Shown: positions 36,423-46,081, counted from the first letter of the stretch. The stretch is 64,000 bases of DNA from Candidatus Vagococcus giribetii (GCF_017316185.1 NZ_JAFLVX010000009.1:1-64000), one strand, 5' to 3'. Notes: generated by a model not told the origin, from the letters alone. Made by a program: numbers and translations.

Positions 36423-36457
36423 AAAAATCCCTAAACCATAAAGGCTTAGGGATTTTT
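36423..36457 (-). terminator. Terminator
   Basis: AAAAATCCCTAA / TTAGGGATTTTT, an 11-base loop, directly after the 36462 gene. Confidence 0.82.
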
Positions 36458-36461
36458 AACT

Positions 36462-36650
36462 TTATTCTTTTTTCTTCTTTTCTTTGACTGTCACTTCGTC
36501 TGGCAAGATGAATGTCGTGTTGCCTGAATTCAATTCTTTTAACAGCTCTTTACTAAAATTTTCTTTTAGGACTAGTTCACGATCAGTTTCTTGATGAGGG
36601 TTATCTACAGGGACAGGTGGATTAGGGATATACGGATTATCACTAGACAT
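36462..36650 (-). CDS. Small proline-rich hypothetical protein
   Basis: 62 residues, hydrophilic; the N-terminal third is Pro/Asn-rich (NPYIPNPPVPVDNPH) and the end is Lys/Glu-rich. The start ATG at 36650 has GAGGTGA upstream. Not recognised. Confidence 0.55.
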   Translation of the reverse strand: MSSDNPYIPNPPVPVDNPHQETDRELVLKENFSKELLKELNSGNTTFILPDEVTVKEKKKKE

Positions 36651-36726
36651 CAAATCACCTCTGCTCTCTATTAGTTACCTTTATTATACCATCATTTATA
36701 TCTAAAGAGTTCTTATTACTCTAGAG

Positions 36727-37632
36727 TTATCTCTTAGCAGAGCGTGATACACGACTCATTGTGTGTCGGAGGCCTCTAATAGCCACAGACATGGCATAAA
36801 TATTTTCTAAAGTAGCTACTCCTGCAGCATAACCTCCGTCTCCAATGTGTTGGATATCTACTCCTGCAATCTTATTCCGTAAAGCAATCTGCTTAACTGT
36901 TTCTTGATCAGCGCTCTCTTGACTCGTTCCAATAGCTGACATTGTTAAAGCACCATGTTCCTTAGCGTATCGGACACCTGAGATTAATTCTTCATCTGTA
37001 AATCCAGGAATCGACCCCACAGCTGGCATCAAAATAACATCTGCACCAGCTTCTACAAATTGTTTTATCACTTCAAGAGAAACAACAGGTTCACTAACCC
37101 CCGCTCCATGCATTTTCCCAGCAATAACCAAACCAGAAAAATGTATTTTAGCTAATTTAATCGCTTCTACGATACTTTTATTCGTAACTCCTGTTCCAGG
37201 ATTTCCTGTTAAGCAAATAAAATCTAACCCTAAGTTTTCTGCTAATGACAGTGTTTCTGCTGAACAAGCTCGGCCTTTTGGTATCTCAATACGCTGTTCC
37301 AACAAGTCTGCTGTATTATCAACCGGCTCTAAATTAATACCGATTGGGCGTCCTGTATAATCTCTTACTGTAGTAACTAATTCTTCTGCAGGCACATCTG
37401 TCAAACCGTTGATGTGTGGATGGTAACAATCAAATCCATTCATCAAAATTAAGTCAGCTCCATATGAAACCGCAACTTCAGCATTAGTGATGTCTCCAAT
37501 AATCGGCTGCATGTTACCTATTACTTCACTACAAATAATTCTTCCCTCTGAAGCTTTAATTGACTGTTTTAATTCTTGTGCATTCATTGACAAAATATCG
37601 CTAGCATTAGCGCTTAAAAAACGTTTAACCAT
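36727..37632 (-). CDS. TIM-barrel protein, DUF7916/PEP-mutase-like
   Basis: 301 residues with an alternating beta/alpha pattern and barrel phosphate-site features (GADLILMNGFDCYHPHINGL; GLVIAGKMHGAG; GADVILMPAVGSIPG; GVDIQHIGDGGYA). It belongs to the group sometimes called DUF7916 or misnamed as HAD hydrolase. It usually sits with cellobiose-type PTS EIIC genes, as here (start 21 bases after the EIIC stop). Its reaction is not established; an aldolase or isomerase step on the imported sugar phosphate is plausible. Confidence 0.75.
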   Translation of the reverse strand: MVKRFLSANASDILSMNAQELKQSIKASEGRIICSEVIGNMQPIIGDITNAEVAVSYGADLILMNGFDCYHPHINGLTDVPAEELVTTVRDYTGRPIGINLEPVDNTADLLEQRIEIPKGRACSAETLSLAENLGLDFICLTGNPGTGVTNKSIVEAIKLAKIHFSGLVIAGKMHGAGVSEPVVSLEVIKQFVEAGADVILMPAVGSIPGFTDEELISGVRYAKEHGALTMSAIGTSQESADQETVKQIALRNKIAGVDIQHIGDGGYAAGVATLENIYAMSVAIRGLRHTMSRVSRSAKR

Positions 37633-37653
37633 GATTAATAATCTCCTTATAAT

Positions 37654-38970
37654 TTATTTATCAACATTTTTAAGGGCATACATATCTGCCGCTCTTAAGA
37701 ATGGTACATAGATAAGTACTGAACTAACTAAACAGACTAGTCCGAGAATTAGACCTTGCCATGTTCCTCCTGTTGCTAGAAACGATTGAATCGGTCCAGG
37801 AATTGTCCACGGAACAGCAATTCCTGCTGGAGCTACAACTTTTAAAACTACTGTTGCAATATAAGCAAATGTCAAACTAACAATAGGTGTTAGAATAAAG
37901 GGAACTGCTAAAATTGGATTTAACACAAGTGGTAAGCCAAAAATAATAGGTTCATTGATATTAAAAATCGCTGGTATTAAACCTAATTTAGCAACCTCAC
38001 GATAATCTTTTCTTTTAGATACCCATAAAATAGCAATCAACAAACCAAGAGTCATACCAGCACCACCCATATAACTATAGATACCTGATAACATACCGTA
38101 TGTCGTTGGATAAGGAACTTCTGATAGAGGTTGACCTGATAAAATGTGTTGACTATTCATTAAGTCTGATTCTGAGAAAATCGCACTGATAATCGGGTTT
38201 AATGTTGCTGGACCATGAATACCAAAAAACCATAATAGTCCTAGCATAAAAGTGATTAAGTAGACACCAAAAATATTAGCCCCTAACTTTCTAAGCGGTG
38301 TTTGAATCCACATATAAATAATTTGATTCATCCCATCATCTGCAAATTTAGTTCCGATGAAAGCAACTATGGTTGATACTAATACAATAATTAAAACGGG
38401 AATAAGAGCTGAAAAAGAGCGACTTACAGCTGGTGGAACCATTTCTGGCATTTTAATTTGTAATTTTTTATTATTTGTCAACTTAGGTAAAAATTCTCCA
38501 ATTAGACAACCAACAATCATGGCTAAAAATAACCCTTTTGCCCCTAAATAATCTGTTGTTAAAAACCAACGTTCATCGAACGCTTGTGGTTTGGGATAAA
38601 TAATCATAAAGCTTGCTAAAGCTGTAATACCAACAGTAGTAGAATCAGCTTCATGAAATTTAGCTAAATGTTCAGCAACTAAAAACACAATAAATAATGA
38701 CATGATATTAATTGTTCCATACATCACCGTTGATAATACACTTTGAGCATCGGCTAAGTTTGGAAATAGTTTAGGTAAAAATAATAGTTTTGCTAGAAAA
38801 CTTGTAGGATCAAGAATAAGTGAGTTAATTAATGCCACTATCGAAGTTGCCATTGTTAATGGAAATGTTAAGATAAACCCATCTCTAATCGCTGCTAGAA
38901 AGCGGTTACCATTTAAGACAACAGCTATTGGAACAATTCTTTTCTCTAACCAACTAGTAAAATTTTGCAT
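37654..38970 (-). CDS. PTS EIIC, cellobiose/lactose family
   Basis: Membrane subunit of 438 residues with about ten segments. Features of the Lac/CelB family include WFFGIHGPATLNPIISAI and FNINEPIIFGLPLVLNP. EIIA and EIIB for this system are not in the window, so it must borrow them from elsewhere. It forms a unit with the TIM-barrel gene and is divergent from the MocR regulator. A candidate promoter on the minus strand is TTGTTT-17-TAGAAT near 39000-39028. Confidence 0.88.
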   Translation of the reverse strand: MQNFTSWLEKRIVPIAVVLNGNRFLAAIRDGFILTFPLTMATSIVALINSLILDPTSFLAKLLFLPKLFPNLADAQSVLSTVMYGTINIMSLFIVFLVAEHLAKFHEADSTTVGITALASFMIIYPKPQAFDERWFLTTDYLGAKGLFLAMIVGCLIGEFLPKLTNNKKLQIKMPEMVPPAVSRSFSALIPVLIIVLVSTIVAFIGTKFADDGMNQIIYMWIQTPLRKLGANIFGVYLITFMLGLLWFFGIHGPATLNPIISAIFSESDLMNSQHILSGQPLSEVPYPTTYGMLSGIYSYMGGAGMTLGLLIAILWVSKRKDYREVAKLGLIPAIFNINEPIIFGLPLVLNPILAVPFILTPIVSLTFAYIATVVLKVVAPAGIAVPWTIPGPIQSFLATGGTWQGLILGLVCLVSSVLIYVPFLRAADMYALKNVDK

Positions 38971-39036
38971 GTAAATCTCTCCTTTTTATTTATAACACTA
39001 TTCTAGTTCGAATTATTTTGGTAAACAATTCCATTT

Positions 39037-39066
39037 ATTTAAAAGTATACTAGTATACTTTTAAAT
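39037..39066. promoter_or_regulatory. 30-bp perfect palindrome, likely MocR operator
   Basis: Half-site ATTTAAAAGTATACT followed immediately by its exact inverse complement; no mismatch over 30 bp. It lies 40 bp before the MocR gene and about 65 bp before the PTS gene. That is the expected place for a GntR-type dimer to control both directions. Confidence 0.8.
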
Positions 39067-39105
39067 GCTATATTAATAAGCAACAGAGTTCTATAGGAGG
39101 ACATA

Positions 39106-40455
39106 ATGAAAAAGTATGAAATGATTGTTATATCTATCAAAAAACAGATTGCTTCAGGGGATTTACGAGAAGGAAGTAAACTTCCTTCAATAGAAAACGG
39201 TGCTAGATTATTTCACTGTTCAAAAGGAACTGTTCAAAGAGCCTACAATCAACTACTAGATGAACATATCATATACGTCAAAAAACACAGTGGCTTTTAC
39301 GTTGCCAAAGCTATTGATTTATCTGCTATTCCTGAAGATACTTATAATCTAACAACTGGCAATACCTTTGTTAATTACTTTCCTCTTGATAAGGCTCAAA
39401 CTAGTTTAGTCCAAGCCTTGGAAAATTACCAATACCAAAGTTTAAATTATGAACTCCAAGGTGTCCCTTCATTACTCCAAGCTATAGAAAAACATCTGTA
39501 CAATAGAAATATTTTCACCTCTACAGATGCTATTTTTGTAACACAAGGTATCCATCAAACATTTACCTCTTTATGTAATTTGTATCTAAATGAAGGTGAT
39601 TTTGTCTTAGTTGAAAACCCTAGTTACTCCTATACTGTTCAATTTTTACAAAAACACCACATACCTGTTAAACTAATTGAACGCACTCAAGACGGGCTAT
39701 CACTGACTCAACTAGAAGTGTTATTCAAAAGTAACCATATTAAATTTTTCTATACAATCCCTAGAAATCATAATCCTTTAGGGACTCATTTAAACAAAAA
39801 ACAAATTCAAGCAATAGCTGCTCTTGCCAAAAAATATAACGTTATTATCATAGAAGATGATTATTTTTCAGAAGGTGGGTTCAATTCTGATTATCAAACT
39901 ATTTTTGAAAACGCTCGAGATAATTGTATTTATTTATCAAGTTTCACAAAATTCATTCCTTATTTGCGGATTGGTTATATGATCACGCCAACCTTATTAA
40001 CAAAAGATATTCGAGATATGATTCAAAATTATTATGTTGATGCTTATTTTGCTCCAGCTATGATTTCACAAGCTACTCTTGAAATTGTTCTGAAAAGCAA
40101 CTTGTTACATCAATTCACCCCTTTTTTTCATCGAAACCTTGTTGAAAAAAAGATGGTTTTAAATAAGCTAACTAGTAACTGGAATCCTAATGTCATACAA
40201 CATATTCCAAGTAACGAAGGTTTTTATAGCATAATGATTTTGGATACTTCCATTACTATTGATACCTTAAAAACTGAATTAGCTAAGAAGAATATTCTAG
40301 TTACGTCAACTAAGCAAGCTTTTTTTGATAAAAATCATCCTTATATTAATTCAATCCGTATTAGCGTTGCTCGCATTAATGTTGAAGATTTACCTTATAT
40401 TTTAGACATCATCTATCAAACGGCTTGTGATCTTTATCAACGTAAAAAACTATAA
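39106..40455 (+). CDS. MocR/GntR-type regulator with aminotransferase domain
   Basis: 449 residues. A GntR winged HTH at about 1-70 (SGDLREGSKLPSIENGARLF; GTVQRAYNQLLDEH) is fused to a fold-type I aminotransferase domain (about 110-445). The PLP-binding Lys282 is in SSFTKFIPYLRIGYM and the PLP-nitrogen aspartate in IIEDDYFSEG. MocR proteins bind PLP and sense amines or amino acids. It is divergent from a PTS/TIM-barrel pair with a 30-bp palindrome between, so it probably regulates that pair. The link between PLP sensing and a sugar PTS is unusual. Confidence 0.9.
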   Translation: MKKYEMIVISIKKQIASGDLREGSKLPSIENGARLFHCSKGTVQRAYNQLLDEHIIYVKKHSGFYVAKAIDLSAIPEDTYNLTTGNTFVNYFPLDKAQTSLVQALENYQYQSLNYELQGVPSLLQAIEKHLYNRNIFTSTDAIFVTQGIHQTFTSLCNLYLNEGDFVLVENPSYSYTVQFLQKHHIPVKLIERTQDGLSLTQLEVLFKSNHIKFFYTIPRNHNPLGTHLNKKQIQAIAALAKKYNVIIIEDDYFSEGGFNSDYQTIFENARDNCIYLSSFTKFIPYLRIGYMITPTLLTKDIRDMIQNYYVDAYFAPAMISQATLEIVLKSNLLHQFTPFFHRNLVEKKMVLNKLTSNWNPNVIQHIPSNEGFYSIMILDTSITIDTLKTELAKKNILVTSTKQAFFDKNHPYINSIRISVARINVEDLPYILDIIYQTACDLYQRKKL

Positions 40456-40514
40456 GTAACACCTTTTCTAATAGCATGTTTCTCTATAAACAGTAGTATA
40501 TATTTACATAATTT

Positions 40515-40601
40515 AAAAGCGATCCATTAATAGGTTTACGACTCTTTTAAATTAGACTATCCATCTAATTTAAAGTTCTAACCATATAATAGATCGCTTT
40601 T
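40515..40601. terminator. Long hairpin terminator
   Basis: AAAAGCGATC / GATCGCTTTT at the ends, then ATTAATAGGTT / AACCATATAAT, and an inner TTTAAATTAGA / TCTAATTTAAA. About 87 bp fold on themselves between the convergent MocR and zinc-ribbon genes. It could equally be a small MITE-like element. Confidence 0.7.
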
Positions 40602-40608
40602 TTCATTT

Positions 40609-40887
40609 CTAATTAGTTTTCCATCTCTTCAAATTTGAAACAAATTTCTTTGTATACATTTTCTTTAAAAAGAATTTTTGCACTTTATTCATATCTGAAG
40701 CTAAAAAACCTTCATATGACTTGTCATAAAAATCCTCAAAACTAATATCTGGTTCAGTCCAAGCACCATCTTGATAACATAAATTACAATATTCATTAGA
40801 AGCAGAGCCGTCTAACTCACTCCCAAAATCTTCCTTTAATTTCATTGGTTTACCGCATGAACCACAATAAATAATTTTTTCTTTCAT
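40609..40887 (-). CDS. Zinc-ribbon protein
   Basis: 92 residues. Cysteines C8, C11, C34 and C37 form the zinc ribbon (YCGSCGKPM and EYCNLCY) of the putative zinc-ribbon family PF12674, with the typical DFGSELDGSASNEYC between. The C-terminal basic helix may bind nucleic acid. The start ATG at 40887 has GGAGAG seven bases upstream. Function unknown. Confidence 0.75.
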   Translation of the reverse strand: MKEKIIYCGSCGKPMKLKEDFGSELDGSASNEYCNLCYQDGAWTEPDISFEDFYDKSYEGFLASDMNKVQKFFLKKMYTKKFVSNLKRWKTN

Positions 40888-40982
40888 TTCTAATCTCTCC
40901 ATTTTCTAATAGATCTATCTGATAAATAGTTTTATTTCTGTCATCTAATATATCATTATCTGCTCTTATTTAGTATCTAATA

Positions 40983-42392
40983 TTAGCCTTTCAACCACTT
41001 ACGATAATAAGAATGAATCATATCTAACTGATTATCCGTTGGAATAAATGAGCAACTTGTTAACGGGATAGTCGTTTCTGCTTGTGGTCGGTGGTCTGTA
41101 ATAATCAAACTCAGGGACAACCCTTTTTTTAATTGTTTCTCATTGATAATTCTTATATCAAACATCTTCGGAAATGTTTCTTCTATGTACTCTTTTATGT
41201 AGATTACGTGTTTTTTTGATTCATTAATTAACAATCCAACAGACATTTTAGGTGGAAAATGTCTCATGTATTTTTGAAGTTCTGGCCAACGAATCAACAA
41301 ATGATATAAAAATTCAGCTACTTTGTTTGGCCCTACTATCGCTTCAACATACCCGTAAATAAATTCCTTAAATCCTGGATACCGTATAGCTATTTTACTG
41401 ATAAAAAAGTCATATTTAGGAAAAATTATCGTATTATTTCCATAATTTAATTGAGTTATGTTATACAAGTAAAGAACTAACTCTTCTCTGTCTATACATT
41501 CAATATCAATTTTTTGGCTAATAAGCGTAATGACTTTATTAATTTTGTTATATAGATCGCGTGTCTCAAAGTCATTCGTCACGTCTTCCATTAACTCATC
41601 AAAAGAAAATTTGTAATGTGTGTTTTCAAAAATACTTTCTATTTGAAGGAGAAAATTTTGATTTAACTCGACACCAAATAAGCGTTTATATGGTACCAAA
41701 TAATTTAACATAGCATTAAAAATAGGTTTCTTTTTTGTCTGATTAAATAAATCAATTTGCTTGGCTCTCATAGTAATACCATACAAATAAAAACAAAACT
41801 CTTGAAATGTAACAGCATCGAGATTTATTGTTGTTATTTTAGAACTTCTATACAACCTCCAATAAAACTTTCTTTGGCTCTCAGTTAAAAATTTTTCAGG
41901 TACTGTGTAGTATTCTCTTAAAAAATAGATATTGAAATTGATTATATTATCATCAGGACCTTCAAACCTTACTGGCAGAGTCCCTATTTTAAAGCCATGT
42001 TCTAATTCCAAAACGTCGTTTATTTTATGAATACTACGTCTTAAATTTGATGGACTTGTGTAGAGTATTTCAGCTAAATCATCAATTGTGTCATAAGATT
42101 GAAAAATAAGCTCTCTCAAGATATTAAATTCAAAACTTTCTTGTAAAAATCGTCGATAGATGTATTCAATATTTCTCGTATGAAAGAACTTAATAGAGTA
42201 ACTAAAATCAGCTGCTTGTACAATGCCACAATCATCTAGCATCATATTTATTTCTGTAATATCTTTGGTTAAAGTAACTGTGTTGTAGCCCAATACTTGT
42301 GTAATGTCTTTCGTCTTTTGATGAGGGTTAAGAAATAAGTGCTCAATCAATGCTAATTTACGTTGGTGGCTAGTAGATAATAATCGTTTCAT
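40983..42392 (-). CDS. Mga-like helix-turn-helix regulator
   Basis: 469 residues. Two N-terminal HTH regions (KTKDITQVLGYNTVTLTKDI and IDDLAEILYTSPSNLRRSI) are followed by a long helical region of the PRD-like kind and a possible EIIB-like end. The build matches the Mga/AtxA-type virulence regulators of Streptococcus and Enterococcus, whose PRDs are phosphorylated by the PTS. The target is unknown. The start at 42392 has GGAGG five bases upstream. Confidence 0.75.
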   Translation of the reverse strand: MKRLLSTSHQRKLALIEHLFLNPHQKTKDITQVLGYNTVTLTKDITEINMMLDDCGIVQAADFSYSIKFFHTRNIEYIYRRFLQESFEFNILRELIFQSYDTIDDLAEILYTSPSNLRRSIHKINDVLELEHGFKIGTLPVRFEGPDDNIINFNIYFLREYYTVPEKFLTESQRKFYWRLYRSSKITTINLDAVTFQEFCFYLYGITMRAKQIDLFNQTKKKPIFNAMLNYLVPYKRLFGVELNQNFLLQIESIFENTHYKFSFDELMEDVTNDFETRDLYNKINKVITLISQKIDIECIDREELVLYLYNITQLNYGNNTIIFPKYDFFISKIAIRYPGFKEFIYGYVEAIVGPNKVAEFLYHLLIRWPELQKYMRHFPPKMSVGLLINESKKHVIYIKEYIEETFPKMFDIRIINEKQLKKGLSLSLIITDHRPQAETTIPLTSCSFIPTDNQLDMIHSYYRKWLKG

Positions 42393-42536
42393 AACTACCT
42401 CCATTTATATGTCGTAACAACTCACTATACACTAGTTTACCACTCTAAATAGACCTTTAACATTATTTGAATCTAACTCACAACCGGACACTGTCACTAT
42501 TTTTTTTGCCAACATATTTCCTACTGAACAACACCT

Positions 42537-43118
42537 CTAATCTTTACTATTGAGACGATCTTCAATTCTCTTATCAGGAACCACCCACAAGGTAATCATC
42601 AATAAATTAACCACACTAACTAAGATTGGCGCAACAAAAATTCCTAATATAATTGCTACTAAATTAAGAGCTACACTAAAAATTGTTTTCTTCATCAGTG
42701 ACTTAAAAATATCTTTTGTATTAGCTTCACTGTATCGCTCTGATATTTTTAACAGCATTAAAAACACAAAGTCCGCCAGTAAAATAACCAATCCATACAA
42801 AAATTGTGGCAATAAACTAAATAAATGCTCACTAATCCAAGCAGTAGTAAAGGGCAGTAGCGTCAGGACTAATAAAAAGAAATGATTAGTCCATATCACT
42901 TTAGCATCAATTTTTGGAATGATATGAAATAAATGATGATGGTTATTCCAATACACAGCAACAAGGGCAAAACTAAAAATATACACAACAACCTTTTGAC
43001 TAATACTCACTAAATCTTGAAACGAATCTCCCTGAGGTATGGTCAAGTTTAATACTAAGACTGTGATAACAATTGCCATAACCCCATCAGAAAACGCCTC
43101 TAATCTGTTCTTTGTCAT
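42537..43118 (-). CDS. TMEM175-family potassium channel (DUF1211)
   Basis: 193 residues, six membrane segments. The first contains the selectivity signature RLEAFSDGVMAIVITVLVL (FSDG) of bacterial TMEM175 channels, which work as tetramers. Monocistronic; the start ATG at 43118 has AAGGAG upstream. Confidence 0.85.
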   Translation of the reverse strand: MTKNRLEAFSDGVMAIVITVLVLNLTIPQGDSFQDLVSISQKVVVYIFSFALVAVYWNNHHHLFHIIPKIDAKVIWTNHFFLLVLTLLPFTTAWISEHLFSLLPQFLYGLVILLADFVFLMLLKISERYSEANTKDIFKSLMKKTIFSVALNLVAIILGIFVAPILVSVVNLLMITLWVVPDKRIEDRLNSKD

Positions 43119-43221
43119 TAACAAACACTCCTTTTTAATCAGATAAATAATAACACAGATTTAAACCACTCATTTATCTTTCTTTTTTCCAAAATAACAA
43201 AATAGTTGAGACAACATCAGA

Positions 43222-43743
43222 TTACTCTTGTGGTAATTCAATCTCAATCTCATACCTCTCATCAATTAAGAGATAAGGTAAGTTCTCCTTTTGACACTGC
43301 TCCAGATTGTTCTGATTTTCTTTAATCGCCACTTCACGAGTAAAGTATGAATCATCTAATCGATCTTCAATGATATTAGCTGTTTCTTTGATAATTGAAA
43401 AATGAGTATTAATGTAATCTTCAGTCATAATGAGGCAATAATAGTGAATCTTATCCAAATACTCACTACTGAAGCTCTTCTTCCAATCAAAAGGAATGTA
43501 ACAACCTTCTACAATTAAATGCTGGTCATTTTCAATCGCAGTTTTAATGATTTCTTTGGTAATATTCCATAGATAAGGAGTTAGTAACTCATCATTCTCT
43601 ACGGTTAAGTTCGTCTCATGACTTCTAATCAGCCCCATTTTTAAATGATCCATTGACAGATAGGGATAATGATAAGTCTCAAGCAATTTTTGGGCTAGAT
43701 TGGTTTTTCCTGTATGCGATGCCCCTGCAATTAATACAATCAT
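43222..43743 (-). CDS. P-loop kinase-like protein
   Basis: 173 residues. Walker A is GASHTGKT (7-14). The fold is that of nucleoside/adenylate-kinase-like P-loop proteins (LIVEGCYIPFDW as Walker B region). The substrate cannot be assigned; small-molecule phosphorylation is likely. Alone between a channel gene and an unrelated small gene. Confidence 0.65.
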   Translation of the reverse strand: MIVLIAGASHTGKTNLAQKLLETYHYPYLSMDHLKMGLIRSHETNLTVENDELLTPYLWNITKEIIKTAIENDQHLIVEGCYIPFDWKKSFSSEYLDKIHYYCLIMTEDYINTHFSIIKETANIIEDRLDDSYFTREVAIKENQNNLEQCQKENLPYLLIDERYEIEIELPQE

Positions 43744-43887
43744 GATATTTTCCTCTTTCTTGGTTTATATAACGTAACTAATGAGTTATTTTAGCATATT
43801 TTCGTCCTATTTAACCAGTTAACCATACCATTAAAAAACAAAATGACCAAAATATGATATACTTAATAGAGAAGGGATGGATTTAAT

Positions 43888-44106
43888 GTGTCTAAAACAA
43901 TGATTACCATAGGTTCAGTTATTGATTATCCCACAGTTCACGACGAACACGTTACTGGTCAGGTAGAGTTAATTCTCAAGAATACGGTCATCATTCGCGA
44001 TACAGATGACGATACTCACCTCGTTCTCAAAAGCATTCTAAAAGAGGATGGCTTGTCTGTTGACGATCAGACCTATTCCATAAAAACACGCTACAATAGA
44101 GGCTAA
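43888..44106 (+). CDS. Small DUF2187-like protein
   Basis: 72 residues, beta-rich, starting MSKTMITIGSVIDYPTVHDE; the pattern GSVI...GQVE...NTVIIRDT recalls the KOW-like DUF2187 (YkvS) family. The start is GTG after GAAGGG; an ATG four codons on is an alternative. Function unknown. Confidence 0.5.
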   Translation: MSKTMITIGSVIDYPTVHDEHVTGQVELILKNTVIIRDTDDDTHLVLKSILKEDGLSVDDQTYSIKTRYNRG

Positions 44107-44118
44107 TCTCACGTTACT

Positions 44119-44155
44119 TAAAGATTTTCAGGAAGACAACCTGAGAGTCTTTTTT
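44119..44155 (+). terminator. Terminator
   Basis: AAAGATTTTCAGG / CCTGAGAGTCTTTTTT with GAAGACAA-type loop. Confidence 0.65.
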
Positions 44156-44243
44156 ATCATTCATTTCTCTAGTTACTTTGGCTCTTTCTAGATTATTTGA
44201 TATAATCTTAGAAAACAAGTTCTATCATAAGGAGATGATTTTT

Positions 44244-44537
44244 GTGAGTTTGACGATTAACATTCTTTACACAGGTAGTGATGGCTCTGCCAAAAAATTT
44301 GCTGAGGAAATGATGACAACTGGTATTGTAGACAGGATTCGCAAAGAAGAAGGCAATGAGCGTTACGAGTATTATTTTCCTTTAGAAGACCCTGAGTCTC
44401 TATTACTAATTGATACATGGAAAAATCAAGAAGCATTAGACATTCATCATAAAACACCTATGATGGAAGAAATTGCTGCTTTACGAAAAAAATACAAACT
44501 AAAAATGCGTGTTCAAAGATTTCAAACACTTGATTAA
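44244..44537 (+). CDS. Quinol monooxygenase-like ABM protein
   Basis: 97 residues of the ABM fold (VSLTINILYTGSDGSAKKFA; YYFPLEDPESLLLIDTWKN; IHHKTPMMEEI). It resembles YgiN-type quinol monooxygenases. The start is GTG at 44244 with AAGGAG nine bases upstream; the ATG at 44235 is too close to that site. It is the second ABM protein in the window, unrelated in context to the MerR-controlled one. Confidence 0.75.
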   Translation: MSLTINILYTGSDGSAKKFAEEMMTTGIVDRIRKEEGNERYEYYFPLEDPESLLLIDTWKNQEALDIHHKTPMMEEIAALRKKYKLKMRVQRFQTLD

Positions 44538-44549
44538 TGAGAGACGTAT

Positions 44550-44583
44550 AAAAAGAGCTTTGTCAGTAGATGAAGCTCTTTTT
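44550..44583 (+). terminator. Terminator
   Basis: AAAAAGAGCTT / AAGCTCTTTTT, 12-base loop. Confidence 0.85.
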
Positions 44584-44710
44584 CTGTTTATTTTCTCCTC
44601 TACATCTCATTATTTTTTCCTTTTAACGTACGTATAGACGCTTGTTCTTGTATTTATTGTCTTTTATGTTACAATATTGTTACAAAAAACAATGAAAAAG
44701 GGGTTCTTTT

Positions 44711-46081
44711 ATGAGTAAGAAACAATGGCTATTGATTCCTCTGGTACTTTTATTAATCGTGATGATTGTTTATTGCTACCAAGCCATTCAATTTCAAAAT
44801 AAATTTCTCGCTAAAACTATGATTGGTAAGACTGACGTCAGTGGTTTGACTACTAGTGAAGCAACAGCAAAACTTGAGAAATTATCTAATGACGATGTGT
44901 ATCATGTGCAACTGGACGGCAAAGATTGGAAAAGTATCCCCAAAACAGATTTTGGGGTTGTCTATAAAGTAGAAGAAACTGTTAATAAGGTCATGGCTGA
45001 TCACAACGGTTGGTTATGGTTTATGCCTTATTTCAAAGCACCTGAAAACATCGACATCGAGACCAAAGGAATTGATGAAAAAGCTGTCGATAAACAATTA
45101 GCCGCCCTCAAAAAAGATGTGGACGAGCTAAATAAAAGTCGCAAACCTTCTCAAAATGCGTCTGTTGCTTTAAAAGGGGACAAATTTGAGATTGTACCTG
45201 AAGTACAAGGGGATGCAATTGATACGAAAGCTTTTATGGCTTCTACAAAAGAAAGCATTAAAAAAGGGGAAAGTAACATTGAATTAAACAAGTATGTAGC
45301 TAAACCTACTATTTTATCTACAGATGGTACCATTCAAAAAGAAATGGAGCACATCAACAAAATCGCAACAATCAACGCTTCTTATAGTATTAATGGACAA
45401 GACGTGGTAATTCCAAAAGAAAAAATTGCTACTTGGGTGACTTTTGAAGACGGTAAGTTAGGCTTGAAACAAGATTTAGTTAGAGAATATGTAGCTGAAC
45501 TTGGTACGACTTATAACACAAGTACTAACCCATCTAAGTTCAAGAGTACTAACCGCGGAGAAGTATCTGTTCCAGCAGGTTCTTTAAGTTGGACGATTGC
45601 AACGGATACTGAAACAGAGCAATTGACTGAAGCAATCCTTAAAGGAGAAGATTTCCAAGGTCGTGTCCCTGCCTTCCAAGGAAGCGGCTCACCTGCTTCA
45701 CCTTTAATTGGTAACACGTATATTGAAGTTGATCTTCAAGCTCAACACATGTGGTATTACAAAGACGGTGTGAAACAATTAGATACACCAGTTATTACTG
45801 GAAAACCTAAAACACCAACACCGCCTGGCGTGTTCTACGTTTGGAACAAAGAGAAAAATGCGATTCTTAAAGGCGAAGATTATGCAAGTCCTGTTGATTT
45901 CTGGATGCCAATTGATTGGACTGGCGTTGGTATTCATGATTCTCCTTGGCAAGCTGAAGGAGCTTATGGTGGCGACTCTCATTTAACAGTAGGATCTCAT
46001 GGTTGTATCAACACACCACCTTCTGTTATGGCTAAATTGTTTAACATGATTGAAGTCGGCGTTCCTGTTGTTGTCTTTTAA
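44711..46081 (+). CDS. L,D-transpeptidase with peptidoglycan-binding domains
   Basis: 456 residues. An N-terminal membrane anchor (about 5-24) is followed by two PG_binding_4-type domains (about 30-330) and a YkuD catalytic domain (330-456). The active-site motif is SHGCINTPP with His430 and Cys432, plus GIHDSPW. It cross-links or modifies peptidoglycan through 3-3 bonds and may lower beta-lactam sensitivity, as in Enterococcus Ldt. Monocistronic; AAAAGGGG before ATG. Confidence 0.92.
   Translation: MSKKQWLLIPLVLLLIVMIVYCYQAIQFQNKFLAKTMIGKTDVSGLTTSEATAKLEKLSNDDVYHVQLDGKDWKSIPKTDFGVVYKVEETVNKVMADHNGWLWFMPYFKAPENIDIETKGIDEKAVDKQLAALKKDVDELNKSRKPSQNASVALKGDKFEIVPEVQGDAIDTKAFMASTKESIKKGESNIELNKYVAKPTILSTDGTIQKEMEHINKIATINASYSINGQDVVIPKEKIATWVTFEDGKLGLKQDLVREYVAELGTTYNTSTNPSKFKSTNRGEVSVPAGSLSWTIATDTETEQLTEAILKGEDFQGRVPAFQGSGSPASPLIGNTYIEVDLQAQHMWYYKDGVKQLDTPVITGKPKTPTPPGVFYVWNKEKNAILKGEDYASPVDFWMPIDWTGVGIHDSPWQAEGAYGGDSHLTVGSHGCINTPPSVMAKLFNMIEVGVPVVVF

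Noticed and set aside
36727-37632. Annotating the TIM-barrel protein as a HAD hydrolase
   Set aside because: No DxDxT motif; the sequence shows a barrel-like beta/alpha repeat with glycine-rich phosphate sites.
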